DNA of 64,000 nt. It comes from Chitinophaga silvatica. GTDB taxonomy: Bacteria; Bacteroidota; Bacteroidia; Chitinophagales; Chitinophagaceae. The notes beneath the pieces were generated by a model. That model saw only the letters and a list, made by a program, of their open reading frames with translations. It made no database searches and had not been told where the DNA came from. The stretch covers positions 124,001 to 188,000 of the forward strand of contig NZ_QPMM01000011.1 of assembly GCF_003419895.1 (NCBI RefSeq). The letters run 5' to 3'. Positions 33,231-41,906 of the stretch are shown piece by piece (position 1 is the first letter of the stretch; each line of letters opens with the position of its first letter). A program made the translations under genes and the position numbers.

Positions 33231-33258
33231 CCCTAAAGCCTTTACGCTGGCTTTAGGG
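33231..33258 (-). terminator. Likely fabI terminator
   Basis: CCCTAAAGCC and its exact complement (10-bp arms) around an 8-nt loop, located eight bases beyond the fabI stop. On the minus strand the hairpin is followed by ATGATTTC, so the T-tract is poor. Confidence 0.5.
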
Positions 33259-33265
33259 AATGAAA

Positions 33266-34078
33266 TTATTTATCCAATGTTGCAATTACAGCTTCGGTGA
33301 CACCGGTACTTGAAAAACCTCCGTCATGGAAGATGTTTTGCATTGTAATCATGCGTGTGTAGTCGGAGAACAGCGTGACTGCAAATTCGGCACAGTTGTC
33401 GGCAGTTGCATTTCCGAGCGGCGACATTTTCTCCGCAAAAGTGGTAAAACCATCAAATCCGCTGATGCCTTGTCCGGCTGTGGTATAAGTGGGAGATTGG
33501 GAGATAGTATTGATACGAACTTTTTTCTTCATTCCATATTTATAGCCAAAGCTTCTTGTGATACTTTCCAGCATAGCTTTAATATCTGCCATCTCGTTAT
33601 AATTAGGAAATGCCAGATGTGCTGCAATGAAGGATAAAGCTACAACTGAGCCCCATTCATTGATAGCATCGAGCTTATATGCTGTTTGTAGTATTTTGTG
33701 AAAACTAATAGCTGAAATATCTACTGATTTCTGCATGAAATCATAATTCAGATTCGTATATTCGTTGCCTTTACGAAGGTTTACACTCATACCAATCGAG
33801 TGTAAAATAAAATCTACTCCACCTTTGAAATGCTCTTTTGTTTTGATGAAAAGATTTTCAATGTCTTCCAGATTGGTGACATCGGCAGGAATAACAGGTG
33901 CATTGCATTGTGCGGCAAGTTGATTGATTTCTCCCATTCTGATAGCAAAGGGAGCATTTGTGAGCACGATTTCTGCTCCTTCTTCAACGCAACGAAGTGC
34001 AGTTCGCCAGGCTATAGATTTTTCATCCAGTGCGCCAAAAATAATTCCTTTTTTACCTTTTAATAAGTTGTGAGACAT
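33266..34078 (-). CDS. fabI: Enoyl-ACP reductase (NADH)
   Basis: 270-aa FabI of type II fatty-acid synthesis, which reduces trans-2-enoyl-ACP to acyl-ACP in the cytoplasm. The FabI nucleotide-binding start Lys-Gly-Ile-Ile-Phe-Gly-Ala-Leu-Asp-Glu-Lys-Ser-Ile-Ala-Trp is at residues 10-24, Ile-Leu-His-Ser-Ile-Gly-Met near 92, and the catalytic Tyr-x6-Lys in Asn-Tyr-Asn-Glu-Met-Ala-Asp-Ile-Lys near 160. The length matches the family. It is a housekeeping gene on the far side of the tRNA-Leu and outside the island. It stands alone with its own terminator. Confidence 0.95.
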   Translation of the reverse strand: MSHNLLKGKKGIIFGALDEKSIAWRTALRCVEEGAEIVLTNAPFAIRMGEINQLAAQCNAPVIPADVTNLEDIENLFIKTKEHFKGGVDFILHSIGMSVNLRKGNEYTNLNYDFMQKSVDISAISFHKILQTAYKLDAINEWGSVVALSFIAAHLAFPNYNEMADIKAMLESITRSFGYKYGMKKKVRINTISQSPTYTTAGQGISGFDGFTTFAEKMSPLGNATADNCAEFAVTLFSDYTRMITMQNIFHDGGFSSTGVTEAVIATLDK

Positions 34079-34180
34079 GATTAAGGTTTGAAGTTAAGAT
34101 TTGATTGCTACTGGTGTTAAATGTATATCAATTTGCTATACGGAAATAGATGGAATTAGTATTTTAACATTTTGTAGATG

Positions 34181-34813
34181 TTATAAAGTGAATGGTTCAG
34201 ATAAGTTCCATGCATCAGAAATACTGATAGTATGTTGATCGGGTTGATTAAGATTTACGACAACCTGGTTACCATTTATATTACTGATTGCTTTCTCCCA
34301 ACCATGAAAGCGAAAGGATTCGTAAAAACCAGCAACATCTCCATTACAACAGAACCCGATAAAATCTGTATACCCGATTTCCATATTCTCCCATTCCTTA
34401 GTATCTGGTGTAAAATAAAATACGCTTCCAATTCCTTCCTGGCCTTCCAACCCCCCTGTATTAATGGCAAAGAAACCTCCAAGAATGTCATCTGCTATTA
34501 AGAGAAACAAAGGTTCATCTCCTTCATGTATATACGATTTTCCGATATTCCAGTCGGGAAGGCTACGATCCAGTTCCGGGCATCCCGATCCCAGTATTCT
34601 TATCCATCCATGATCCGCCAATATTCCTCCTGTTTCAAAAATTACAGCACCAATAGGAGAACGGGTACTCAATTGTGCTGAGTACAGCGACTTAGCTGCC
34701 CGCTCTTCATTTTTTGGCAAAATAGTGATAGGGTTACTGGCAGAATGGAGTAGGTTTTGCAGGTTTTTCCAGCTACTTTCTTTCGTATTTATAAGTTCAG
34801 CGAGTGATTTCAT
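34181..34813 (-). CDS. DUF2625 family protein
   Basis: 210-aa protein with the DUF2625 pattern: Met-Lys-Ser-Leu-Ala-Glu-Leu-Ile-Asn start, Gly-Gly-Ile-Leu-Ala-Asp-His-Gly-Trp-Ile-Arg near 64-74, then Gly-Gly-Phe-Phe-Ala-Ile-Asn-Thr-Gly-Gly-Leu near 110, and a Tyr-Phe-Thr-Pro-Asp-Thr-Lys-Glu-Trp segment near 133. No signal peptide. The family is widespread and its biochemical role is not known to me. It lies downstream of the long inverted repeat at 34838-35036 and upstream of fabI on the same strand, 102 bases away. Confidence 0.8.
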   Translation of the reverse strand: MKSLAELINTKESSWKNLQNLLHSASNPITILPKNEERAAKSLYSAQLSTRSPIGAVIFETGGILADHGWIRILGSGCPELDRSLPDWNIGKSYIHEGDEPLFLLIADDILGGFFAINTGGLEGQEGIGSVFYFTPDTKEWENMEIGYTDFIGFCCNGDVAGFYESFRFHGWEKAISNINGNQVVVNLNQPDQHTISISDAWNLSEPFTL

Positions 34814-34837
34814 CCATGCAAAGTAGGGATTTTTTCC

Positions 34838-35036
34838 TCGCAGAGCCGCAAAGATTAATATTAAGAAGCAAAGGATTTTTTTTAAGGATTTAAGGATTGA
34901 AGCGAATGCTTTAGGAACTTCTAATTGGTTTCAACAATAACAGAAACCTGTCAGCAGCTTTTAAAACACTCCTTTCTATCTCTAAATCTTAAAAAAAATC
35001 CTTTGCTTCTTAATATTAATCTTTGCTTCTCTGCGA
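34838..35036. repeat. Long imperfect inverted repeat (REP/MITE-like)
   Basis: Two arms of about 55 bp (34838-34892 and 34983-35036) are inverted copies that differ at two adjacent bases and by one single-base gap. They flank a 90-bp centre. Each arm runs from TCGCAGAG through AAAGATTAATATTAAGAAG to a T8 run. It lies between two minus-strand genes and contains no coding frame of note. Such Ctttgc/gcagag-type elements recur in intergenic DNA of this phylum; a small transposon-like or REP-type element is likely. It could also act as a terminator of the GMC gene. Confidence 0.65.
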
Positions 35037-35040
35037 GAAA

Positions 35041-36750
35041 CTATATTTCCCCTTTCTTTAGTTGTGTTACGGCATAGTCAACAGCTCTTGCTGTCAAGGC
35101 CATATATGTTAAAGAGGGGTTTTGGGTAGAAGTAGAGGTCATACATGCTCCATCTGTTACAAAAACATTTTTACAGAGGTGCATCTGATTCCACTTATTT
35201 AATATAGATGTTTTTGGATCATTACCCATTCTGGCTCCGCCCATTTCGTGAATATCGAGCCCTGGTGCTTGTTTGGAGTCGCCTGTGCTGATATTTGTAA
35301 ATCCGGCTTTGGTATACATTTCCGTCATTTGCTCAAAGAAGTCTTTCAGCATTTTTTCATCATTATCGTCATATGCTACATCGATATTGATAATAGGAAT
35401 GCCCCATTCGTCTTTATGTTGTGAGTCGAGCGTAATTGTATTGGATTCTTTGGGAATGGTTTCTCCCATCATATGGGAACCAACATACCAGCCATCTACT
35501 TCGCTGTTGAACAGTTGATCTTTCAATGATTTTCCGAAGCCATCCGTATTGGTATGGGAGCCACGGCCAGCACCAAATCCGGCGGCATATCCTCTCAGGA
35601 AGTCAGTTTCCTGTTTCTTTACATTCCTGAATCGTGGGATATACGCACTGGTAGGGCGTCTGCCATCTGTAGTACTATCTTTAAAACCTTCGTATTGTGC
35701 AGAGATATGACCTCTGTAGTTATGGAAGGCAAAGTATTTACCAAGTATACCGCTATCGTTGCCCAGTCCATTCGGGAAACGGTGGGAGGTAGAGTTCAGC
35801 AGTATAAGATTTGTATTGACTGCAGCTGCATTTACAAAAATTACATTGGCATAGAACTCGATCATTTCCTTGGTGTTGGTATCAATTACTCTTACGCCGG
35901 AAGCTTTGCCTTTTTGTTCGTCGTAGATAATAGAGTGTACAACGGAGAATGGGCGAAGTGTTAGATTCCCGGTTTTTTCGGCCCATGGAAGGGTAGAAGA
36001 GTTACTGCTGAAGTAGCCGCCAAATGGACAACCACGTTGACACATATCTCTTTTCTGGCATTGTCCACGACCCTGATCCAGGTGAATTTGCTGGGGTTGG
36101 GTGACATGGGCGCAACGGGCATATATAACCTGTCTGTCGTTGTAATTCTTCTTAACAGCGTCCTGGAAGTAGTTTTCCACGCAGTTGAGGTCCATGGCCG
36201 GAAGGAATTCACCATCTGGTAGCTGTGGTAATCCATCCTTATTTCCGGAGATTCCTACAAATTTCTCTACATAGCTATACCATGGCGCAATGTCTTTATA
36301 TCTGATAGGCCAGTCGACTGCAAAGCCGTCACGAGCGGGTCCTTCAAAGTCGAAATCGCTCCACCGTTGAGTCTGGCGAGCCCACATGAGTGATTTACCG
36401 CCTACCTGGTATCCTCTGATCCAGTCGAATGGTTTGGGTTGGCCATATGGGTGGTCGTTATCTTTTACGAAGAAGTGTTGTGCATCTTCTCTGTAAGCAT
36501 AACATCTGCTGATTACGGGATTGGCATCTTTAATTTCCTGGGGTATCTGACCACGATGGGGGAATTCCCATGGAAACTTGGTAGTGGTTGGGTAATCTTT
36601 TATGTGTTTTACATCCCGGCCTCTTTCCAGTACCAGGGTTTTGAGACCTTTTTCAGTAAATTCTTTAGCAGCCCAGCCGCCACTGATCCCAGAGCCGATA
36701 ACGATGGCATCGAAAGTACGGTTTTGAGCGCTTTTATTATTGATACTCAT
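35041..36750 (-). CDS. GMC-family FAD oxidoreductase (gluconate 2-dehydrogenase-like large subunit)
   Basis: 569-aa flavoprotein. The FAD-binding motif Gly-Ser-Gly-Ile-Ser-Gly-Gly is near residue 18, with Glu-Arg-Gly near 42. A GMC substrate domain follows with Cys-Gln-Lys-Arg-Asp-Met-Cys-Gln-Arg-Gly-Cys (three Cys near 235-246, which can hold a Fe-S or structural bridge). The catalytic His/Asn pair is His-Glu-Met-Gly-Gly near 504 and Thr-Gln-Asn-Pro-Ser-Leu-Thr near 547. The family oxidises sugars or sugar acids. No signal peptide is seen; export may occur bound to the small subunit, which has a twin-Arg-like motif. That subunit gene lies 28 bases upstream on the same strand. Confidence 0.9.
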   Translation of the reverse strand: MSINNKSAQNRTFDAIVIGSGISGGWAAKEFTEKGLKTLVLERGRDVKHIKDYPTTTKFPWEFPHRGQIPQEIKDANPVISRCYAYREDAQHFFVKDNDHPYGQPKPFDWIRGYQVGGKSLMWARQTQRWSDFDFEGPARDGFAVDWPIRYKDIAPWYSYVEKFVGISGNKDGLPQLPDGEFLPAMDLNCVENYFQDAVKKNYNDRQVIYARCAHVTQPQQIHLDQGRGQCQKRDMCQRGCPFGGYFSSNSSTLPWAEKTGNLTLRPFSVVHSIIYDEQKGKASGVRVIDTNTKEMIEFYANVIFVNAAAVNTNLILLNSTSHRFPNGLGNDSGILGKYFAFHNYRGHISAQYEGFKDSTTDGRRPTSAYIPRFRNVKKQETDFLRGYAAGFGAGRGSHTNTDGFGKSLKDQLFNSEVDGWYVGSHMMGETIPKESNTITLDSQHKDEWGIPIINIDVAYDDNDEKMLKDFFEQMTEMYTKAGFTNISTGDSKQAPGLDIHEMGGARMGNDPKTSILNKWNQMHLCKNVFVTDGACMTSTSTQNPSLTYMALTARAVDYAVTQLKKGEI

Positions 36751-36778
36751 AATTATTAAAAGTTAGGCAGTCGTTCAG

Positions 36779-37330
36779 TTAAGAAAGTTTCCGTGGTTGT
36801 GGTGTATAAGGAACACAACCTTTATAGCGTCCTGGCACCAGTTCGTAAACATTTACTTTGGTGAGGAAGTACTCTGAAGAGGTATATGCCTGGATAGTAA
36901 GGCGTTTGGTTGCTTTGTAAAAGTAGAACAGATCATCCTTATCATCTTTGATAGCTTCTAAAGATGTTACCAGGGCATCTCTTTTGTCCTGACTACTTTC
37001 AAGAAATGATTGCCCATTCATTTTCTTGCTGGCAGCATCAAAGGCTTTGAAGCCATTCATCCATCTTTCCTGATCTTCCTTTTTGTAGCAATCATCCAGC
37101 ATCAGAAGGGTAAAAAGGTGTGCTCCCAGTTCTTTGGCGCCCGGTGTGCTGGTAGGTGGAATAATGGTGTTTACTAATTCGGCTAGAGTTTTTTCCTGGT
37201 CACCGTCGATTTTCAGATGTTTTAAGGTCATCGACGTGCGGGTAGTCTTTTGTAGGCAGGAGGGAAGAATGGCCAGTCCTGCAGATACAAAGAGCAATTG
37301 TTTTATCGCTGATCTTCTGTTCACTGCCAT
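36779..37330 (-). CDS. Gluconate 2-dehydrogenase subunit 3 family protein
   Basis: 183-aa partner of the GMC oxidoreductase. The N-terminus Val-Asn-Arg-Arg-Ser-Ala-Ile-Lys-Gln-Leu followed by a hydrophobic stretch and Leu-Pro-Ser-Cys combines a twin-Arg-like signal with a lipobox. This suits Tat export of a folded FAD partner. The mature part is helical with Ile-Ile-Pro-Pro-Thr-Ser-Thr-Pro-Gly-Ala near 56, typical of the subunit-3 family. A palindrome lies upstream at 37385-37396. The two genes form an operon that points away from the GntR gene. Confidence 0.88.
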   Translation of the reverse strand: MAVNRRSAIKQLLFVSAGLAILPSCLQKTTRTSMTLKHLKIDGDQEKTLAELVNTIIPPTSTPGAKELGAHLFTLLMLDDCYKKEDQERWMNGFKAFDAASKKMNGQSFLESSQDKRDALVTSLEAIKDDKDDLFYFYKATKRLTIQAYTSSEYFLTKVNVYELVPGRYKGCVPYTPQPRKLS

Positions 37331-37384
37331 GGATTGATGTTTAGAGTAATAATACGGGAATTATATTGCATTACTAAAGTTTGC

Positions 37385-37396
37385 TAAAACGTTTTA
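37385..37396. promoter_or_regulatory. Palindrome upstream of the GMC operon
   Basis: TAAAACGTTTTA is a perfect 12-bp palindrome about 55 bp upstream of the start of the small-subunit gene. It is AT-rich and could be an operator; which protein would bind is not known. Confidence 0.4.
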
Positions 37397-37673
37397 AATA
37401 AGCAATAAATATAAAAAATCTCTGCATTTTCGCAGCGGGTCGGTATGAAAAGGATAGAAGAGTAGTAGAAATGGTTGAAAAAGTATAGTAATTTGACAGA
37501 TTATGAGTGATATAGGAGGTTGACCTTTTTAAATAATGAATGGGAATATTAATTTTGCAGTATCAACCGATGGGGTACGTTATGATCCACGTATGAGAGG
37601 GCCGACAGATAAATTAGCGTATCTCTAAAAAATGTTTACTTTTGATAAAAAATTTCGTTTACATAATTAATCT

Positions 37674-38309
37674 ATGAAAACAGACTCCTTAGCCAATAAA
37701 GTGTACGTAGAACTGCGCCGTAAGATTCTTTCTAACCAACTGGTGCCGGGAATGCGCCTGAAGGAAGATGTATGGGCCAAAAAGATGGAAGTTAGCCGCA
37801 TGGCGGTTAGAGAAGCGCTTACCCGTTTGCTGGGCGAAAACCTGGTGATCTTCGGGGAGAAGGGAGGCTATTTTGTAAAGACCATGAACGAGGAGGATAT
37901 TAAACAGATCCGCCAGTTACGTGAGTTGCTGGAGCTGGGCGCTTTGCGTTTAGCTGTGTTGCATTGCAGTGAAGAACACATTAATGCATTGGAGCGTATT
38001 TGTGAGGATTTCAGCAGTATGGTAAAGAATGGTTACCTGGGTGGTGCTTGCGAAGCAGATGTAAAATTCCATGAAACGCTGGTTGCCAGCGCTGTTAATC
38101 CTAAGCTGATGGAGCTCTATCAGTTTAGCAATATTCCGCTGTTTCATATGAAATTAGGTAAGATGTTGCAGATGGACGACTATGCACAGACCGATGATGA
38201 ACATCGTCAGATTGTTAATGCCCTTAAACTTAGAGATTTGAAAATGGCTGAAGAGGCCCTGATAAAGCATTTGGTAAGAGGTGAACTCACTACGTTGGAA
38301 ATTGACTGA
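37674..38309 (+). CDS. GntR-family regulator with FCD domain
   Basis: 211-aa transcription factor. The winged-helix GntR domain covers about residues 5-70 (Leu-Ala-Asn-Lys-Val-Tyr-Val-Glu-Leu-Arg-Arg, Met-Arg-Leu-Lys-Glu-Asp, Val-Ser-Arg-Met-Ala-Val-Arg-Glu-Ala-Leu). The C-terminal helical FCD domain is at 80-205, with Asp-Val-Lys-Phe-His-Glu-Thr and a His near 181 as likely metal ligands. FCD regulators usually bind small organic or sugar acids. The gene precedes the SusC gene, where repeats of TTTGTwwACAAA occur, and its own promoter region holds GTTTAC twice (37634 and 37656) overlapping a TACTTTTG element. Control of the catabolic operon is the simplest reading. Confidence 0.9.
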   Translation: MKTDSLANKVYVELRRKILSNQLVPGMRLKEDVWAKKMEVSRMAVREALTRLLGENLVIFGEKGGYFVKTMNEEDIKQIRQLRELLELGALRLAVLHCSEEHINALERICEDFSSMVKNGYLGGACEADVKFHETLVASAVNPKLMELYQFSNIPLFHMKLGKMLQMDDYAQTDDEHRQIVNALKLRDLKMAEEALIKHLVRGELTTLEID

Positions 38310-38373
38310 CCCATAATTTCTGGTTATCCCACCCCGCGTAATAATTTCTTCACGATTTCTTAAAAAAGATTTT

Positions 38374-38408
38374 TTTGTTTACAAAACAACATTATATTTG
38401 TAAACATA
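38374..38408 (+). promoter_or_regulatory. Promoter with overlapping GntR-type operator
   Basis: TTTGTTTACAAA (38374-38385) is palindromic, and TTTGTAAACA (38397-38406) repeats its half site in inverted form; TGTTTACAAA and TTTGTAAACA are exact complements 11 bp apart. TATATTTG at 38393-38400 fits the -7 consensus TAnnTTTG, and a TTTG lies upstream at 38374, slightly too close for the standard spacing. Repressor binding would cover the -7 element. The SusC start is about 400 bases downstream, so the leader would be long. Confidence 0.55.
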
Positions 38409-38605
38409 ACAATCAACATACCTATTGATGAAGTTTAGCCTGTAAACGGTTGTCATGTGAATGCTAGCTTTACAATCTAATACAATCTAAGCCTTTTTCC
38501 GGAGAACACCGGTATCTACGCAGTTGTGCCGAACAATTGAACAGGATACCTATGCCCGTTAACGTTAGGTTTTTGCCCATTGATTTGCGCTCCACTAAAG
38601 CAAAA

Positions 38606-38617
38606 TTTGTAAACAAA
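38606..38617. promoter_or_regulatory. Second GntR-type operator in the SusC leader
   Basis: TTTGTAAACAAA has 5-bp arms around AA and matches the motif at 38374-38408. It lies about 200 bp inside the predicted leader. The rest of the 504-bp gap (38310-38813) shows no gene. Confidence 0.45.
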
Positions 38618-38813
38618 ATTACGGAGATGCATATTAGTATATCCGTGCACGTAGGAAAACTGTTGACAGGTTCACACCCGTCAACTACAAACAAGCTGTA
38701 AAAAGGACAAATAAATCCTGTGCAGACAGGATGAACGACACAACGATTAATTATTTAATCAGGGTCAGAGTCAGGGACAGACATTATCTAACCATTTTAT
38801 CTACCAACGTATT

Positions 38814-41800
38814 ATGAAAGGCAAACACCTTCACCTTTTCGCATGGTTGCTCACAATTGCCATCACTCTCTGCAAACCACTCCATGTGTTTGCACAGGAG
38901 GCGCAGGAAATCAAGGGTACTGTATTGGATGCTCAGACACAAACACCACTTCCCGGTGTAACCGTAATGGTTAAAGGGGGTAAAACAGGTGCCGCTACCG
39001 ACGCCAAAGGTCAATTCTCCCTGCGCGCCACTGCTGCCGATATTCTAACCTTTTCTTTTGTAGGATATGATAAAGCCGAACAAGCTGTCGGAAGTAGTAA
39101 ACATATCAATATCTCTCTACAATTATCAAAAACTACCTTAAATGAAACAGTGGTAATCGGTTACGGTACCGTTAAAAAGAGTTCCGTTACCGCCGCTGTT
39201 GCAAAAGTGGAAAACACAAACCTGGACCAAATGCCTGCCGGTCGCCCGGAAGCCGCCCTGGTTGGTCGTTTGGCCGGTGTAAACATTTCTCAGGCAAGAA
39301 GTCAGCCTGGCCAGGCTCCGAACATTCGTATCCGCGGTGCCGGTTCTATCAGTGCCGGTAACGAACCTCTGGTTGTAATTGATGGAGTACCAGGTGGTAA
39401 TCTCGGTAACATCAATATGAACGATGTTCAATCGATCGAAGTATTGAAAGACGCTTCTTCTGCCGCTATCTACGGTTCTCGTGCCGCCGGTGGCGTTATC
39501 ATGGTTACCATGAAAAAAGGTACTGCCGGTAAAACTAAATTCAACTTCAACGGCTATGCCGGTGTGTCTAAAGCCATGGGCCATAACGACTGGATCACCG
39601 GTAAAGAGTATTACGACTACGCCGTGAAATTCCAAAACAGAGAATTTGCCTGGGCTGGTGGCGATCCTTCTCTCCCTGTTTGGGGTGATGCAAGAAGACC
39701 TGTTGCTTACCAGGTTAACGATACCATCAATTCTGCAAACCCTGTAATCTGGCAGGATGCAGTACTGGAAACAGCTCCTATTCAAAGCTACAATCTCTCC
39801 GCAAGTGGAGGTACCGATAAGGTTACCTACTACGTTGCCGGTACCTATAAAGATGAAAAAGGAACTTTACGCAATACCTGGTTCAAAACATATGGTCTGC
39901 GTGCCAACGTCGACGTTAAAGCAAGCAAACTGGTTGAACTGGGCTTTATGCTGACTCCTTCCTATTCCAAACTTCGCTCTCCTTCCGTTGATATAGCCAA
40001 TTTCTCCAAGTACCCAAGTTTCGTGCAAACCCGCCGTGCCGATGGTTCTTATCCAAAAGCACGCGACTACTGGGGCGCAGTGGTAAGTGGACAATTAAAT
40101 CCACTTGCAACACTTGATGGTACTGAATACTATGGTTCAACTTTTGCCAACATCAGTGATATGTACCTCAAACTGAATCTTGCTAAAGGTTTAAGCTTGA
40201 GATCTTCCGTAGGAACTAACATCGCCTACAATACCAACGATAAGTATCAGACTTCATGGGGTAATGCTGCAGGATCTACCGGTAGCCAGATCAAGTCTAA
40301 TACTATTAATGTTATCAATGAAAACGTGTTAAGCTATAATACCACTTTCGAAGGTGGACATGACCTCTCCGCTATTGCTGGTATGTCGTTCCAACGTAAC
40401 TGGGCTGAGGCTTCAAACATTTACGCAGTAACCGGTTCTTTCAACAACGATATCATTCACTCTCTGAGCAATGCTACCATAAACACTGCTCTCAGCACTT
40501 TCACCAAATCGCAATGGGGCCTGGTTTCTTACTTTAGCCGTGTAAACTATGCATATAAAGATAAGTACCTGTTATCTGCTTCTATCAGAACTGATGGTAG
40601 CTCAAGATTTGGTCCTAACTCTAAATGGGGTTACTTCCCGTCTGCTTCCCTCGCATGGAGAGTTAAACAGGAAGAATTTATGCAAAGCATTAATGCCATC
40701 AGCGACCTGAAAGTTCGCGCCAGCTATGGTGTTACAGGTAACTTCAATATTGGTGATTTCGCTTACTTAGGTAAAATGAAAGATGCCATTTATTCTCCAG
40801 GTAACGCTATCGTGAAAGGTCAGGCTCAAGGAAACTATGGCAACCCTGATCTGACCTGGGAAAAAACAGCAGGTATCGACTTGGGTTTTGAATTGGGATT
40901 GCTGGATAACCGCATCAATGTAAACTTCGATTACTACAATAAGAAAACCAAAGACCTGTTGTACGAAGTATCTGTTCCAATCACTACTGGTTTCGCTACC
41001 GGTTTATCTAACATCGGTTCTGTAAGCAACAAGGGTATTGAACTGGAATTAACAACCCGCAACGTGGTTGGTAAATTCAACTGGTCTACTTCCTTCAACT
41101 TCTCTAAAAATGTAAACAGGGTAGAAGATCTGGGTGATGTAAAAGAAAGAGTGGTAACAGACCAGTTTGGTATGTCCTGGATCCTGAGAGTAGGTGAACC
41201 AATGTTCTCTTACTATGGTTACAAAACAATCGGTGTATTCCAGAATGCAGAACAAATTGCCAATACCCCTGCATTGGGCGGCACCAAACCCGGACACGCA
41301 ATTATATACGATCGTGATGGCAACAAAGTCATCACCCCAGACGATAAAATGATTTTAGGCAACTTCCAGCCTAAGGCAATATTTGGAATGGTGAACAATT
41401 TTTCCTGGAAGCGTTTTGATCTGAGCATTGCTATGCAGGCTTCCGTGGGCGCTAAGATGTACAACTTCGAGAACGAATATTATGCAGGTACTTTATTAGG
41501 GGCTATGCGTCGTTCTCTGGTAGAAAACCAATGGTATTCTGCTGCTAATCCTGGCGATGGTAAAACTCCTGCGATTACACTGAATAACATCGCTTCATGG
41601 GCTGCAACTGATGTATTAATTGAAGATGCATCTTTCCTGTCGATCCGTAACATCAACCTGGGATATAAAATTCCTGAAGAAATCACTAACAAGTTACGTA
41701 TGAATGCCTGCCGCGTTTACTTCTCTGTAAGCAATGCACTAATGCTCACCAAGAAAGGATTTCATGGTTATAACCCGGAAGGATTTACTGGTGGTGAAAT

Positions 41801-41888
41801 CGGGGGTGTAAACAGTAAGCCAGGTTATAATACCGGTTCTGAACCATTGAGTCGTTCTTATGCATTGGGCTTCAACTTTAATTTTTAA
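38814..41888 (+). CDS. SusC/RagA-type TonB-linked outer-membrane receptor
   Basis: 1024-aa receptor. A signal peptide ends Val-Phe-Ala-Gln, then a CarboxypepD_reg domain (about 32-110, Lys-Gly-Thr-Val-Leu-Asp). The TonB box and plug follow: Glu-Thr-Val-Val-Ile-Gly-Tyr-Gly near 112, the usual SusC sequence. Then comes Asp-Ile/Val-Gln-Ser-Ile-Glu-Val-Leu-Lys-Asp-Ala-Ser near 206, the plug hallmark, with Ala-Ala-Ile-Tyr-Gly-Ser-Arg-Ala-Ala-Gly-Gly-Val. The barrel fills the rest to a final Phe-Asn-Phe. There is no N-terminal STN domain. The gene is followed after 18 bases by the SusD partner. Together they import an oligomer or small molecule, powered by TonB. No glycosidase is in the operon. Confidence 0.95.
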   Translation: MKGKHLHLFAWLLTIAITLCKPLHVFAQEAQEIKGTVLDAQTQTPLPGVTVMVKGGKTGAATDAKGQFSLRATAADILTFSFVGYDKAEQAVGSSKHINISLQLSKTTLNETVVIGYGTVKKSSVTAAVAKVENTNLDQMPAGRPEAALVGRLAGVNISQARSQPGQAPNIRIRGAGSISAGNEPLVVIDGVPGGNLGNINMNDVQSIEVLKDASSAAIYGSRAAGGVIMVTMKKGTAGKTKFNFNGYAGVSKAMGHNDWITGKEYYDYAVKFQNREFAWAGGDPSLPVWGDARRPVAYQVNDTINSANPVIWQDAVLETAPIQSYNLSASGGTDKVTYYVAGTYKDEKGTLRNTWFKTYGLRANVDVKASKLVELGFMLTPSYSKLRSPSVDIANFSKYPSFVQTRRADGSYPKARDYWGAVVSGQLNPLATLDGTEYYGSTFANISDMYLKLNLAKGLSLRSSVGTNIAYNTNDKYQTSWGNAAGSTGSQIKSNTINVINENVLSYNTTFEGGHDLSAIAGMSFQRNWAEASNIYAVTGSFNNDIIHSLSNATINTALSTFTKSQWGLVSYFSRVNYAYKDKYLLSASIRTDGSSRFGPNSKWGYFPSASLAWRVKQEEFMQSINAISDLKVRASYGVTGNFNIGDFAYLGKMKDAIYSPGNAIVKGQAQGNYGNPDLTWEKTAGIDLGFELGLLDNRINVNFDYYNKKTKDLLYEVSVPITTGFATGLSNIGSVSNKGIELELTTRNVVGKFNWSTSFNFSKNVNRVEDLGDVKERVVTDQFGMSWILRVGEPMFSYYGYKTIGVFQNAEQIANTPALGGTKPGHAIIYDRDGNKVITPDDKMILGNFQPKAIFGMVNNFSWKRFDLSIAMQASVGAKMYNFENEYYAGTLLGAMRRSLVENQWYSAANPGDGKTPAITLNNIASWAATDVLIEDASFLSIRNINLGYKIPEEITNKLRMNACRVYFSVSNALMLTKKGFHGYNPEGFTGGEIGGVNSKPGYNTGSEPLSRSYALGFNFNF

Positions 41889-41906
41889 TCCACAAAAGAA
41901 ACAGAG

